From positions 3,444,501 to 3,508,500 of the forward strand of contig NZ_CP007806.1 of NCBI RefSeq assembly GCF_000219535.2: 64,000 nt of DNA. Direction: 5' to 3'. This stretch comes from Brevibacillus laterosporus LMG 15441 (GTDB lineage Bacteria > Bacillota > Bacilli > Brevibacillales > Brevibacillaceae). Made by a program: the position numbers and the translations under genes. The notes beneath the pieces are model-generated. The model saw only the letters and a list, made by a program, of their open reading frames with translations, was not told the DNA's origin and did no database searches. This document shows, piece after piece, positions 26,798 through 35,872 of the stretch (position 1 is the stretch's first letter; the number at the start of each line of letters is the position of its first letter).

Positions 26798-27919
26798 TTA
26801 TTTCACAATAATTTCCCCAACTACCGCCATTTCGTCTTCAGCCAGCGCCCTGTTTTCAAGAGGGTGCTCCATGACAAAATCAAGTAGGATAGGGTTTTGT
26901 TTTTGCGAGTCTTCTGGATCAAATGTCTGCTTCGCAATCGTGATGATGTCTAAAAAGCGAATGATTCGATCCCTATTGGATATTTTCTCGATATAGTGCC
27001 GCAAATTGTTAATGACGTGCGGAGCTCCTAATTCAAGATCATAGCCAAGAGTCCAAACGGTATTAGATATCGTAATATCGATTGTTATTGGTGTAGGGCT
27101 TATTACTAAAACGCCGCCATCCTTCATTCCTGCGGGCGCCTTTTTTTCAATGTATTGCTGGCACCGCTGGATAACCTCTTGATCCGGAATTCCGTTGACG
27201 CCTGCGACGCTGATATCAATGGTCCCATTGCCGCGATGCAACGGAATTACTCGTGCAGAAACAACACCTTGGACGCTCTCGGCCCAAAACTTATAATCGT
27301 CTTCAGCACCGCCGCGTCCTGGTCTACGTCTTCTTTCCAATATTCGTCCACGATAGATTTCCTCGTCTTCAAGGTCGGTTCCATAGCTAACTACCTTCGA
27401 GTCAGTTACATAATCAAAGCCCGCTTGGGCAATAAGGTTAATGGAATTAGGCGGCACATTCCCAATTTCTCCTTCTTCCTCACATTCAATCAGGACATTT
27501 TCAACTGAGCTTTGACCGGCAGTGATGTTTTTGTTTTGACCTTCTACCACTCGAAACATGATAGGTGGGTTGCTACCGTTTGGCGTTGTTGTTACTAAAA
27601 AGTGATCAGGTACAGGCGTGTCCTCATAGACAGGAGCGCTTTTCTGAATAGTGACGGAGTGGATAGCCTTCGAAGCTTGTTTTCGATCGACACCCGATTC
27701 ATACCCTCTTTGGTCTAGGATCTCACCCTTTGCTCCCAGTGTGGTTATTTGTTCGTATACAGCTTGGATCACGATAATAATCGCAAACAGAGATTCACGT
27801 AGGGCAAGGATTAAGAACTTGGTAAACCATTGATTTGGTAAATCTGATAGTGCTTTTCCCTCGCCAACAAAAAACTCCACGAGCTTTTGCGTGAACTCAT
27901 TTTTTGATGGAAACTTCAA
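26798..27919 (-). CDS. Baseplate J-like wedge protein (XkdT)
   Basis: 373 residues. The baseplate J pattern is clear: GAKGEILDQRGYESGVDRKQ, then FRVVEGQNKNITAGQSSVEN, ANCHOR-like EEGEIGNVPPNSINLI and GGAEDDYKFWAESVQGV. The protein builds the wedge that triggers sheath contraction. Order XkdS-XkdT-XkdU is as in PBSX. Confidence 0.92.
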   Translation of the reverse strand: MKFPSKNEFTQKLVEFFVGEGKALSDLPNQWFTKFLILALRESLFAIIIVIQAVYEQITTLGAKGEILDQRGYESGVDRKQASKAIHSVTIQKSAPVYEDTPVPDHFLVTTTPNGSNPPIMFRVVEGQNKNITAGQSSVENVLIECEEEGEIGNVPPNSINLIAQAGFDYVTDSKVVSYGTDLEDEEIYRGRILERRRRPGRGGAEDDYKFWAESVQGVVSARVIPLHRGNGTIDISVAGVNGIPDQEVIQRCQQYIEKKAPAGMKDGGVLVISPTPITIDITISNTVWTLGYDLELGAPHVINNLRHYIEKISNRDRIIRFLDIITIAKQTFDPEDSQKQNPILLDFVMEHPLENRALAEDEMAVVGEIIVK

Positions 27920-27935
27920 TCCGTATCACCTCTTT

Positions 27936-28322
27936 TTAAAAGCTCCAATCCATGTCTTGAGGCGTTTCTACCCCTCTGATTTTTACTTTCGCTTGGACTA
28001 ACATCTTCTTTTTTTCATTGACTTCGATCAAGGAAACGTCACAACGCAAGACCTCTTCGATCCATCCATCTCCCACCATTAATAGACGCTGAGTGGCTTC
28101 GGATTCGGCTGCTATCTTGCTTTCGCTTGTAAATGACTTACCTTGGTATCCTCTCAATGTGCTACCGTACTCTGGAAAGATCAGGCTTTCTCCTAAATCT
28201 GCTTGGCAACGTAGGTACGCTTGCTGTATAACATTGCGTTCCCCCTCTACCATAACGATTTCATCGCCATTCCAAACGATCTCACCATTTGCGATCATAA
28301 TGTCATTCCCAAAATCCGTCAT
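27936..28322 (-). CDS. XkdS-like baseplate protein (DUF2634, gp25-like)
   Basis: 128 residues, MTDFGNDIMIANGEIVWNGD to VRGVETPQDMDWSF-like end. Typical DUF2634/gp25 features: QQAYLRCQADLGESLIFPEY and a TQRLLMVGDGWIEEVL segment. Its ATG overlaps the upstream XkdR-like gene by 4 bp. Part of the baseplate wedge. Confidence 0.88.
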   Translation of the reverse strand: MTDFGNDIMIANGEIVWNGDEIVMVEGERNVIQQAYLRCQADLGESLIFPEYGSTLRGYQGKSFTSESKIAAESEATQRLLMVGDGWIEEVLRCDVSLIEVNEKKKMLVQAKVKIRGVETPQDMDWSF

Positions 28323-28669
28323 TGATCACTCACCGCCCCTTGATCGATTAACCCAAGGACAACGTACTGTTCATGCCCCATTCCAGTAATAGACCCCACT
28401 AATACTTCCTGCCCTGGTTTATAGGGCCATTGAGGATCATGTTCATCATGAGTATGTTTGCCGTCTGGGTCTGGATGGTCCTTGTGCTTTGGAATAGGAT
28501 AAAACGTGTCTTTTAGTACGCGACACCACCCTGTCTCATTGCCGTATGGCTCCAAAACAACCTTTAACAAGCGTTCTTCTTCATTGACACCGCTAATCGT
28601 AGCGAAAGAAAAACTTGACCCAGGTAAGGAACGATCAAATGCTTTTTCCTGTTCTGCATGAAACCTCAT
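28319..28669 (-). CDS. XkdR-like baseplate protein (DUF2577)
   Basis: 116 residues with the DUF2577 layout: an OB-like fold (ATISGVNEEERLLKVVLEPY) and a His-rich loop (HKDHPDPDGKHTHDEHDPQW). The His cluster may bind metal, as in some tail-spike proteins. It overlaps both neighbours by 4 bp. Confidence 0.8.
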   Translation of the reverse strand: MRFHAEQEKAFDRSLPGSSFSFATISGVNEEERLLKVVLEPYGNETGWCRVLKDTFYPIPKHKDHPDPDGKHTHDEHDPQWPYKPGQEVLVGSITGMGHEQYVVLGLIDQGAVSDQ

Positions 28670-29808
28670 CCAAATTTACCTCCGTCGTCAGCTTCTAAAT
28701 TGGTGAATTCAATTTCGGCTTCTATCCCCGAATCCATTTGCCCTGAGACAATCAATTTTGACGTAAAGTAGTCCTGTGAGAGAACCGTACCGACGCCCCG
28801 CAAAGAAATACGTCGATCGATTTGAACATCGGGAAACCAATCGGTCGGAAACGAGCCAAAGACCTGTGTTTTAGACAGCTCCTCTAGCTTTTTTCTAGCC
28901 AAACGTTGGGCTTGATCTCGTGTGACGTTGGGGTAATAGTAGCGCAGTGTTTTTTTCTCTCCGGATGAGGAGCCTGCAAAAGATGCTTTTTCTACAATCC
29001 GCTGTCCCTTGAGATTGCCTTTTCCTCTCTTCTTCGCTCGTCCTGGTATCCAAGAGATAACTTCAACGATTAGATTTCGAGATGCTTTAGGCGCCCGCTC
29101 GATTTGAAGTCCTGGTTTAATGTTATGCCCCCATGTAAAAATGACAGGTTCTTTCATGTAGTTCGGCAGTTTTTCTCGTGGTCCAAAATACCACTCCTTC
29201 CCCCTAACATGCGTGGTAAACCCCTCATTCTGCGCTAGGTACAAAACAAAATCCCAGTGGGATACCTCCCGCTTTGCATTAGCGTGGTCTTCCCCGATAT
29301 ACTCACCGATAAAAGTGTCTGTCGCTACAGGTACCACAGGTTTTAAATTGTGTTGAGCAGCAAGCTTTTTAAAAGCAGCACTAGCCGTCATGTTTTGCAT
29401 TTTGATAGATTCTTTAAAATCAAAGGCTCTTGCTCCGTAGGATCTGCCTGTTATCGTCACAGTCTCGCTTTCAGCGAAATTCCAAATGGGGTAGTCCATG
29501 TCACCCTCTATTAATTTTTGTAAACCGCCTTCTCCTTCAAACCCCACCTCAATGCTAACGATTGCAGGGCCTGTTGTAAGTGGTGAAGATTTACTTGGTC
29601 CGCTGTAGAGGAGCTCATGATCGGGTTTTTGCTCCGTAACCTCCCACGGTAGAGTAACCTCAAAATTATCAATGGAGCCTAGCCCGTTTAGCTCTACACG
29701 AAAAGAAAGCCAGTGAGGTACCGGCTTTCCGTTGACTATGATTTTTACAATGGGGGTTCCTGTAGGTCTAAATGGGCCTGTTCGATTAATCAATGGATCG
29801 CTAAACAT
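28666..29808 (-). CDS. XkdQ-like hub protein (phage late control D type)
   Basis: 380 residues of the XkdQ/YqbQ family, the baseplate hub related to gpD/gp27. Seen: VTITGRSYGARAFDFKESIK, SHWDFVLYLAQNEGFTTHVR and RYYYPNVTRDQAQRLARKKL. It lies between the LysM tail protein and XkdR, as in PBSX. The start codon at 29808 overlaps the upstream gene by 8 bp. Confidence 0.87.
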   Translation of the reverse strand: MFSDPLINRTGPFRPTGTPIVKIIVNGKPVPHWLSFRVELNGLGSIDNFEVTLPWEVTEQKPDHELLYSGPSKSSPLTTGPAIVSIEVGFEGEGGLQKLIEGDMDYPIWNFAESETVTITGRSYGARAFDFKESIKMQNMTASAAFKKLAAQHNLKPVVPVATDTFIGEYIGEDHANAKREVSHWDFVLYLAQNEGFTTHVRGKEWYFGPREKLPNYMKEPVIFTWGHNIKPGLQIERAPKASRNLIVEVISWIPGRAKKRGKGNLKGQRIVEKASFAGSSSGEKKTLRYYYPNVTRDQAQRLARKKLEELSKTQVFGSFPTDWFPDVQIDRRISLRGVGTVLSQDYFTSKLIVSGQMDSGIEAEIEFTNLEADDGGKFG

Positions 29809-30397
29809 AAATCACCCATCCTGGCTTTAATTTATGAGGACCGTTAACCAGTACCTTTTTATTGCTGTTGTAGATATCTTCCCATTTTTTCTTTTTTCTT
29901 TGGGCGATACCAGATAGCGTATCTCCCTTTTGAATGGTGTATTTCTCCTTACCTGTAGCTTGCTTTTTTTGCGTAGAAGCCTGTTTACTTTTTGCTACTG
30001 CTTGTACAGCTTTTGCTATCGGGTCACTCTTTTGAGCATTGCCGCTCCCTTTTTGAGAGATAACCCGTTCTAAGGTGATGGAAAATGGTATGCGTCGATT
30101 GGTCCTGTGATCGGGTAAAAATTCGCTAATCACTACAGGAAACGAATACTTCTCCGTCTCAAAAGTGATAGGCTTACCAGCCGTCCGCATATTCCCGATC
30201 CGGATCATTCGATCATAAGCATCTGGACCAATAAAAATACCGGTCCATGTGATCGGCCGGTATTGTGGTCCCATATTTTGAATGCTTACATCCCCACCGG
30301 GGAATCGATTAATAGCTAATGTTTGTTGCCCGCCTAACGGTATTGCATCGGGCTTCTCAAACGTTTTTAATTCTATGCCTCCAAGGACAACTCTCAT
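29801..30397 (-). CDS. LysM-containing tail protein (XkdP)
   Basis: 198 residues. The N-terminal 115 residues are the XkdP-type domain (FPGGDVSIQNMGPQYRPITW). A Lys/Gln/Ala linker follows, then a LysM module at about 152-198 (YTIQKGDTLSGIAQRKKKKW to PGWVIYV). LysM binds glycan, so it probably helps the tube reach through the wall. The start overlaps the tape measure stop by one base. Confidence 0.9.
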   Translation of the reverse strand: MRVVLGGIELKTFEKPDAIPLGGQQTLAINRFPGGDVSIQNMGPQYRPITWTGIFIGPDAYDRMIRIGNMRTAGKPITFETEKYSFPVVISEFLPDHRTNRRIPFSITLERVISQKGSGNAQKSDPIAKAVQAVAKSKQASTQKKQATGKEKYTIQKGDTLSGIAQRKKKKWEDIYNSNKKVLVNGPHKLKPGWVIYV

Positions 30398-33366
30398 TAC
30401 GTAGCCCCTCCAAACGCCCCGCGTCCCATCGTCATATTAGCTCTTTGAGCATCTCGCCCCATCTTACGTATAACTTTATTGGCAACACGGTCAACGAATG
30501 CTTCAGTGTCTTCCCCTGGTTGTTGATAGATATAGAAATGTAAATCTACCTTTTCTGATCTAGGTAGCTCACTAGGACCCTTTACTCGTATGCTGTGATC
30601 AGACAAACCTATATCAGTTTGGACAGTATCGCTCAACTTACTACTGAGCTTTGGTGCAACTTCAATAGATTTATTTAAATTGTTTCGTAAAGCTTCAGCT
30701 ACTGTTCCTGTTGCTGATTGTAAATGCGGAAGCGAGTCAGTAATGCCCTCACTGAACATTTTCATTAAGTTAGGAGCCCATCTATCGGACTTCGAAGCAG
30801 GTCCTTTTTCAGTAGGAGAAGAGAACCCAAGAAACTGCTTGAGGGTACTCGCTGCATCTTCAGCCGATTGCTTTACCCATGCGATTCCGTTTGTTATGCC
30901 TTCAGCAAACATTTTCATTAAATTTTCGCCCCACTGTACTGCTTCAGAAGGAAGGCTTGACAGCCAATCCCATACGGCAGAGGCTTTCTCCTTGATGTAT
31001 TTCCAAAGGGCGGTCATTTTGTCACGGAATCCTAAGAAGTTAGAGTTCCAAGCCGCTATACCAGCCACCACTAACGCTGTTGCTCCAGCAATGATCCACC
31101 CGACAGGTCCTAATCCAATCACCCAGGCTAAGGCAACACGTCCGCCCATCCACAAAGCACGTGCAGCTAACCACGCAAAGCTTCCACCAAGTTTAGCGAT
31201 CTGCATAATGCCTTTCCCTATTAACCTAGCATTTGCCCCCATCACTCTCGCAAATAGGCCGCCAAAGCGTGTGATAGCTGGCAATACACCAATTATCCGT
31301 TTGCCCACTGCAAAAAAGGCAGTACCGATTCGAGTAATGCCTGAAACACCAGGTATTTTTTTTAGGAGAGCGAAAGTCTTTTTGAAAATCCCGCCAAACT
31401 TTTTCATTTCAACCTCTCCACGAATAAAAGCACCAAAGAACTTAATAGGGCCGCCGATTCTACCTACAGCACTCATTACCCCTCTTAGCTTGCTTAACGT
31501 CGAGACAGTCCTATCAAGAGCCTTACCCCCGATAAACAAGGCTGCGATTCCTCCAGCCGCTTTAAGCCAGCTTGGTGGTTTCCAAGATAGCACCTCTTTC
31601 CCCTCCGGATCGTTGCCTACCCTCTCCGTTTTTCGGGAGAAGCCAAAGAAACCTTCGATTTTCGACTTATTAGTACCAACCCATTCCTCTAGCCGCTTAA
31701 ATTGTCCTTCAAGCGAATCACCGATAGATGTAAAGACAGGTATAACGTTCGTTTTTACCCAATCCACAACTGGCGATATGGCATCCTTAATCCCATCCCA
31801 TACGGCCTTTGCATAGGGCTGGAGTTCATCCCAATTCTTGTAGATCAAGTAAGCTCCACCTGCTATTGCTCCGATTGCAAGTAAGACTCCTCCACTTACC
31901 AAAGCAATTGTTCCTAAACCGATGCCGGCCGCACTTAGTCCTAAAGACAATGCACCAAAGGAAGCCGCCGTAACGGTTATAATACCGCCGATTCCAGCTA
32001 AAGCCGCAACCCCGCCAGCAATTGCAAACATGTACTTGCTTACTTCAGGGTGTTGTTGAAAATACAGAGCCGCCTCCGATAACTGGTCGTTTAGAAACGC
32101 AAAAAACTTTGTTCCTGATTCCAGTAACGGCGATCCAAGGGAGGTTAAGAAGGTATTCCATGCCTCGCCCGCTGTATCTTTTACCTGATTAAAGTTTTCC
32201 ATCTGCATCTTGACTCGATCGTTTAAGGATAATTGCGTATCTACGTTATTAAGAATTTCCTCTAGAGATCCTTCGCCTGATCGAAGTAACGTATAGGCAG
32301 TACGACCGCCTTGCTCACCAAAAACCTTGTGGAATAGCTTGATTAGTTTATCTGTCCCCATACCTTGTTCGACTAAGGCGAATTCTTTCTCTACGGCTTT
32401 TTCATCTGCAATAATTTTATTGCTTCCAACCGTCTTCCTTAGAATTTTTGCTATTTCTGTGGCAGATTTTAATTGCCCACGGGGGTCCTTTGAGTAATCT
32501 AAGAAAAGCGATTTGTCGTTTTTATCTAGCCAGCCTACAGAAGCCATATACGCGGTTTGTTGCTTCGTCTGAGGTACAAGTCGCTCTAAGAAGTTACGCA
32601 CAAATGTACCCGCACTGGAGCCCTCTGCTGTCTGTGTTCGGGTTAATGCTACCAAGGCTGAAGAGTCCATGACTTGTTCAAACTTTCCTCTTGTGCCCCA
32701 CATCTGAGAGGCTACACCCGCCATATTACCAAGACCACGGTTGATATCTTCAGCTCCAGCGCTTGAAGCCGCTGCCACTTTCGTTACTGTGTCCGCTGCT
32801 TCTAACATTTGCTGACCGGTGAGTTGAAAACCCGCTCTCGTCTGTACCATGAGTTCAGCCGCAGCAGTTGGCGCCATTTGGTTTAGCTGTGCAAACTTGA
32901 TAGTTGCCTCTGCCGCGCCATCCATGATGTCCTTGTATTGCAAACCACCTTTTTGAAGATCGCGAATTACCTCACCAGCATCCAGATTCGAGAAAGTGGT
33001 TTCCAAACCTAAACGGGTAGAAAGGTCTTCAATTTCTTTCATCTTTTGTGTGATTTCGTTGGCGCTAGATGGATCAAACAACTGTTTGCCGAATGTCTGT
33101 GCTTTAATCTCTGTCATGATCTCTTGTAAGTTACCAGCTCTAGTAACAACCTCGTCTGCCGCGTTAGCAATCGAATTAAATGCCAGGACCCCACCTACCG
33201 CGAGAGCACCGCCGCCAAAGGCCATGTTTTTTAAACGGTTCATCTTGCTTTGTACTTGATCTGTGGCATGCTCCATCAACTTAAATTGACTAATAATCCG
33301 TTGCGAAGCACTTGAAACACGGTCAGTTAAGCTAATGGCGATAGCTAAATCTAAAATCGTACTAAT
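30397..33366 (-). CDS. Tail tape measure protein
   Basis: About 989 residues. Helical N-terminal TP901-type core (about 60-330, with LIKLFHKVFGEQGGRTAYTL), two or more hydrophobic clusters (GIGGIITVTAASFGALSLGL, and LAWVIGLGPVGWIIAGATAL), and a C-terminal part with AEGITNGIAWVKQSAEDAAS and a second MFSEGITDSLPHL copy. The length sets the tail length. The start is unusual: the frame is open and coding-like (ISTILDLAIAISLTDRVSSA) up to an ATT at 33366, 8 bp after GGGAGGGAGG. The first standard starts are TTG 33279 and ATG 33276, without a ribosome site. Confidence 0.9.
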   Translation of the reverse strand: MSTILDLAIAISLTDRVSSASQRIISQFKLMEHATDQVQSKMNRLKNMAFGGGALAVGGVLAFNSIANAADEVVTRAGNLQEIMTEIKAQTFGKQLFDPSSANEITQKMKEIEDLSTRLGLETTFSNLDAGEVIRDLQKGGLQYKDIMDGAAEATIKFAQLNQMAPTAAAELMVQTRAGFQLTGQQMLEAADTVTKVAAASSAGAEDINRGLGNMAGVASQMWGTRGKFEQVMDSSALVALTRTQTAEGSSAGTFVRNFLERLVPQTKQQTAYMASVGWLDKNDKSLFLDYSKDPRGQLKSATEIAKILRKTVGSNKIIADEKAVEKEFALVEQGMGTDKLIKLFHKVFGEQGGRTAYTLLRSGEGSLEEILNNVDTQLSLNDRVKMQMENFNQVKDTAGEAWNTFLTSLGSPLLESGTKFFAFLNDQLSEAALYFQQHPEVSKYMFAIAGGVAALAGIGGIITVTAASFGALSLGLSAAGIGLGTIALVSGGVLLAIGAIAGGAYLIYKNWDELQPYAKAVWDGIKDAISPVVDWVKTNVIPVFTSIGDSLEGQFKRLEEWVGTNKSKIEGFFGFSRKTERVGNDPEGKEVLSWKPPSWLKAAGGIAALFIGGKALDRTVSTLSKLRGVMSAVGRIGGPIKFFGAFIRGEVEMKKFGGIFKKTFALLKKIPGVSGITRIGTAFFAVGKRIIGVLPAITRFGGLFARVMGANARLIGKGIMQIAKLGGSFAWLAARALWMGGRVALAWVIGLGPVGWIIAGATALVVAGIAAWNSNFLGFRDKMTALWKYIKEKASAVWDWLSSLPSEAVQWGENLMKMFAEGITNGIAWVKQSAEDAASTLKQFLGFSSPTEKGPASKSDRWAPNLMKMFSEGITDSLPHLQSATGTVAEALRNNLNKSIEVAPKLSSKLSDTVQTDIGLSDHSIRVKGPSELPRSEKVDLHFYIYQQPGEDTEAFVDRVANKVIRKMGRDAQRANMTMGRGAFGGAT

Positions 33367-33402
33367 AAGAGGTGCCTCCCTCCCAAAAAGAGAACCCCCA
33401 AA

Positions 33403-33561
33403 TTAAAACATTCGAGGGTTCTTCTCATTCCATTCGTTAACAACAATCGTTGCTGCTAATAGCGTTTCATCGTCCATATCTAACGCTTCTGTGTATGTTA
33501 TACCTGCACCTGAGCCCATAGCCAACTCTACTCTACTTCTGAACCAGGGCTCTCCAGCAAG
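33403..33561 (-). other. -1 frameshift extension of the tail assembly chaperone (gpT-like)
   Basis: The heptamer A AAA AAC at 33567-33561, in the right frame of the upstream gene, would allow a -1 slip. The new frame is open for 52 codons (LAGEPWFRSRVELAMGSGAG, later VVNEWNEKNPRMF) up to the TAA at 33403. It has no start codon of its own with a ribosome site. The product would be a 155-residue fusion, the equivalent of gpGT in other tailed phages. Confidence 0.8.
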
Positions 33562-33875
33562 TTTTTTGCTGCTTCCTCAAACTTTTGTTTTTCTTGGGGA
33601 GTAAGGATTAAACTTTCTACTTCATCCCACTCATCGTATTCAAAATGATCCATGAACTCTAAGAGTCCGACAATATCATCAGGAACTTCAATTTTTACAC
33701 CGCCAACACTTTCAATACCTACCACTGCCTTAACTAATATTGATAGAGATAGACCACCAAAATTTGCACCTCCTTGACCTTGTACGGCTGAAAGAAGATT
33801 TCGTTCAATAAGATGGTGCGGGCCTTTCTTCTTACGAAAAATAATTTTTTTACCAGTTGATAGTGCGTATTCCAT
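33528..33875 (-). CDS. Tail assembly chaperone, short form (XkdN)
   Basis: 115 residues, MEYALSTGKKIIFRKKKGPH to ESPGSEVE. XkdN/gpG-type proteins coat the tape measure protein before tube assembly. The place between tube and tape measure genes is fixed in contractile and siphophage tails. An in-frame slippery site near the end produces a longer form by -1 frameshifting. Confidence 0.85.
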   Translation of the reverse strand: MEYALSTGKKIIFRKKKGPHHLIERNLLSAVQGQGGANFGGLSLSILVKAVVGIESVGGVKIEVPDDIVGLLEFMDHFEYDEWDEVESLILTPQEKQKFEEAAKNLLESPGSEVE

Positions 33876-33887
33876 TTGTAAGCCCTC

Positions 33888-34322
33888 CTATAGTAGTATG
33901 CGTTCTGTCGCATGCCAATTGATTGAGTTGTTAACTGCTTTACTGCCGCCGTCTACATCAGCCTTAAATCCGCTAAAAGTTACGCCTGTAAACTTGTATT
34001 TTTTTACCGTTCCATCTTTGTAGACTCTAGTTGTAAACATCGAAAAAGAGAGTGTATCACCCGTCTCTTTTTGGTATTTAAGCCTAGCATCTACAATGTC
34101 ATCATAAGCCCCATTCGTGTCTTGGCCGCTAAATGAGCCTTTCCATCCATCTATCGTGCTGGTGCTGTATTCAGTCTCCTCACCAATAGGGTGCTTTTTA
34201 TCCTCGGTCGTAATTTCCTCTTCAGACCATTTCAATATCTCAGGTGATTTTTTCAAGACGTTACCATTCGAATCAGTTATCGCAATTACCAGCTTTTTAC
34301 CAAGCAAGCCCGCCTCTGCCAT
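33888..34322 (-). CDS. Tail tube protein (XkdM)
   Basis: 144 residues. It fits the XkdM/DUF2001 tube family: TTEDKKHPIGEETEYSTSTI, WKGSFSGQDTNGAYDDIVDA, and KYKFTGVTFSGFKADVDGGS. It lies immediately behind the sheath gene and overlaps its stop by one base. Confidence 0.9.
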   Translation of the reverse strand: MAEAGLLGKKLVIAITDSNGNVLKKSPEILKWSEEEITTEDKKHPIGEETEYSTSTIDGWKGSFSGQDTNGAYDDIVDARLKYQKETGDTLSFSMFTTRVYKDGTVKKYKFTGVTFSGFKADVDGGSKAVNNSINWHATERILL

Positions 34323-35851
34323 TAAACATCCACCTCCACGTTAGTACCGCCTTGATAATTCAATAGAATCCACTCAGCAGTGTTATATTGTTTGACTTTC
34401 AGCTCTTGTACAAATTGATCGATTGATTGAGCCTTTTGATTAAACCGAATGGAATAGGTTTCGATTTTACTTGTTTCCAATGGGTTGGTCGGTTTAACTA
34501 GGTTATCGAAGAAAGTACGAATGCGCATGTCTGCTGCTTCTTTCATCGGCTTGGTCATGGCTTTCCCTTGCCATGATGCGGCTACAGCTTCCAATTGCTT
34601 CTCAATCCAGCTATTTAGGCGCCGACGATTTACTTTTCGATTCTTATTGTCAGCAATTGGATCACCCGCTACGTCGTTCTTTGCAAGTGTGTAATCGTTA
34701 GCCATACGCCAAGCATAAGAGCCATCCCCTTTAGCAGATGGTTTTAGCTGGAAAGCCGCTATTTGATGAGTAAAAAGCTCCTGGTAGTCCTCGAATTCAA
34801 GTTCTTGATCGGTACCAGCAATCCAGTTACACTCTACGGCAAGTCCGGAGTCTTCTATTTGACCTTTCACGTGTGCAATTGCAGAAAGACAACTTCCGGA
34901 GATGCGTTGGCCAGTCACCGAACTGTAATAGCCATAAACCATTTGTCCAAAATCACTGTCAAACTGATCTCGATATTCCGAGGCGTCAGTAATCGTTTGG
35001 GAGTTATTTGTCCCAATGTAAGCAATGAAATTGTGCTTCTCACTTAGGGCAATCAACGCTTTGTCTACTTCTGGACTTGAATAGTTAATATGAGCAACAT
35101 CCGTTAGAATATTTCCAATAACGCCTAGTAACCTCTGGCCCGTCCGGACACCGGTTCCTGGATCAAAGGAGCCTATACGGTCTTGATCCGTTAAAGGAGC
35201 CCCATTCGATCCATTCTTCAATTGGGTTCTGGCCATGACTGCTGGACGTGTTGTGTCGAAATCCTTTTCCGCTTTGACATCTTCAAATACAAAATGCTCG
35301 CTAGTGGATTGAATTACTTTCTCCACATAACGAGCATCCTCTGGATTCTTTGATAGATTGTCATAAGTTTCAAAACCGCCTAAGTCTGACCATAAGATCA
35401 GCTTAAAGGTGTTTGCTTTAGTCCCTTCTTGTACCTCAATAGTAAAAATGTTTGCGTACTCTCCGGGGCCGGCTTTTGGATAGATACGGGCTGTTTCTTT
35501 GTCTTGGCGATCTTTCAAATGTAAGCTAGCTGTTTGGTGACCGTTACCCAAGACTCGCACGAAAGCTGCCTTTTTAATACGGGCATGGTGTAGGTGGTCT
35601 AGCAATTGATTGCCCGCAAGTTTTTTTGTAGATGCGCCGAGAATAGGCTCGGCTATTTCAATTAATCGTTTCGATGGTGTTTCAGAAATTAACATATATT
35701 TATTGAGTGGTCCTCTATCAAATTCGCCTACAAAACCCAAAATAAATTGTGGTGTACTAATTTCTTCGCTTTGAGGCACAGGTAGCTCATTCACAAATAA
35801 ACCAGGTGCGTAATCCTGTAGCGAAGTCACTCCGCGTAATATGGTCAACAA
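34322..35851 (-). CDS. Contractile tail sheath protein (XkdK)
   Basis: 509 residues. The sheath is recognised by VFVNELPVPQ-like N-terminal handshake region (GLFVNELPVPQSEEISTPQF), LLGVIGNILTDVAHINYSSP, and the C-terminal domain with MRIRTFFDNLVKPTNPLETS and an IDQFVQELKVKQYNTAEWIL end. The start is TTG, 35851 or the next codon, behind AAGGGAGCTGG. It defines the phage as a myovirus-type or tail-like particle. Confidence 0.9.
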   Translation of the reverse strand: MLTILRGVTSLQDYAPGLFVNELPVPQSEEISTPQFILGFVGEFDRGPLNKYMLISETPSKRLIEIAEPILGASTKKLAGNQLLDHLHHARIKKAAFVRVLGNGHQTASLHLKDRQDKETARIYPKAGPGEYANIFTIEVQEGTKANTFKLILWSDLGGFETYDNLSKNPEDARYVEKVIQSTSEHFVFEDVKAEKDFDTTRPAVMARTQLKNGSNGAPLTDQDRIGSFDPGTGVRTGQRLLGVIGNILTDVAHINYSSPEVDKALIALSEKHNFIAYIGTNNSQTITDASEYRDQFDSDFGQMVYGYYSSVTGQRISGSCLSAIAHVKGQIEDSGLAVECNWIAGTDQELEFEDYQELFTHQIAAFQLKPSAKGDGSYAWRMANDYTLAKNDVAGDPIADNKNRKVNRRRLNSWIEKQLEAVAASWQGKAMTKPMKEAADMRIRTFFDNLVKPTNPLETSKIETYSIRFNQKAQSIDQFVQELKVKQYNTAEWILLNYQGGTNVEVDV

Positions 35852-35872
35852 GACCAGCTCCCTTACATTATT

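Noticed and set aside
30680-31816. Plus-strand 378-codon frame inside the tape measure gene
   Set aside because: Antisense shadow of a long Ala/Gly/Lys-rich helical gene; no ribosome site and no recognisable protein features.
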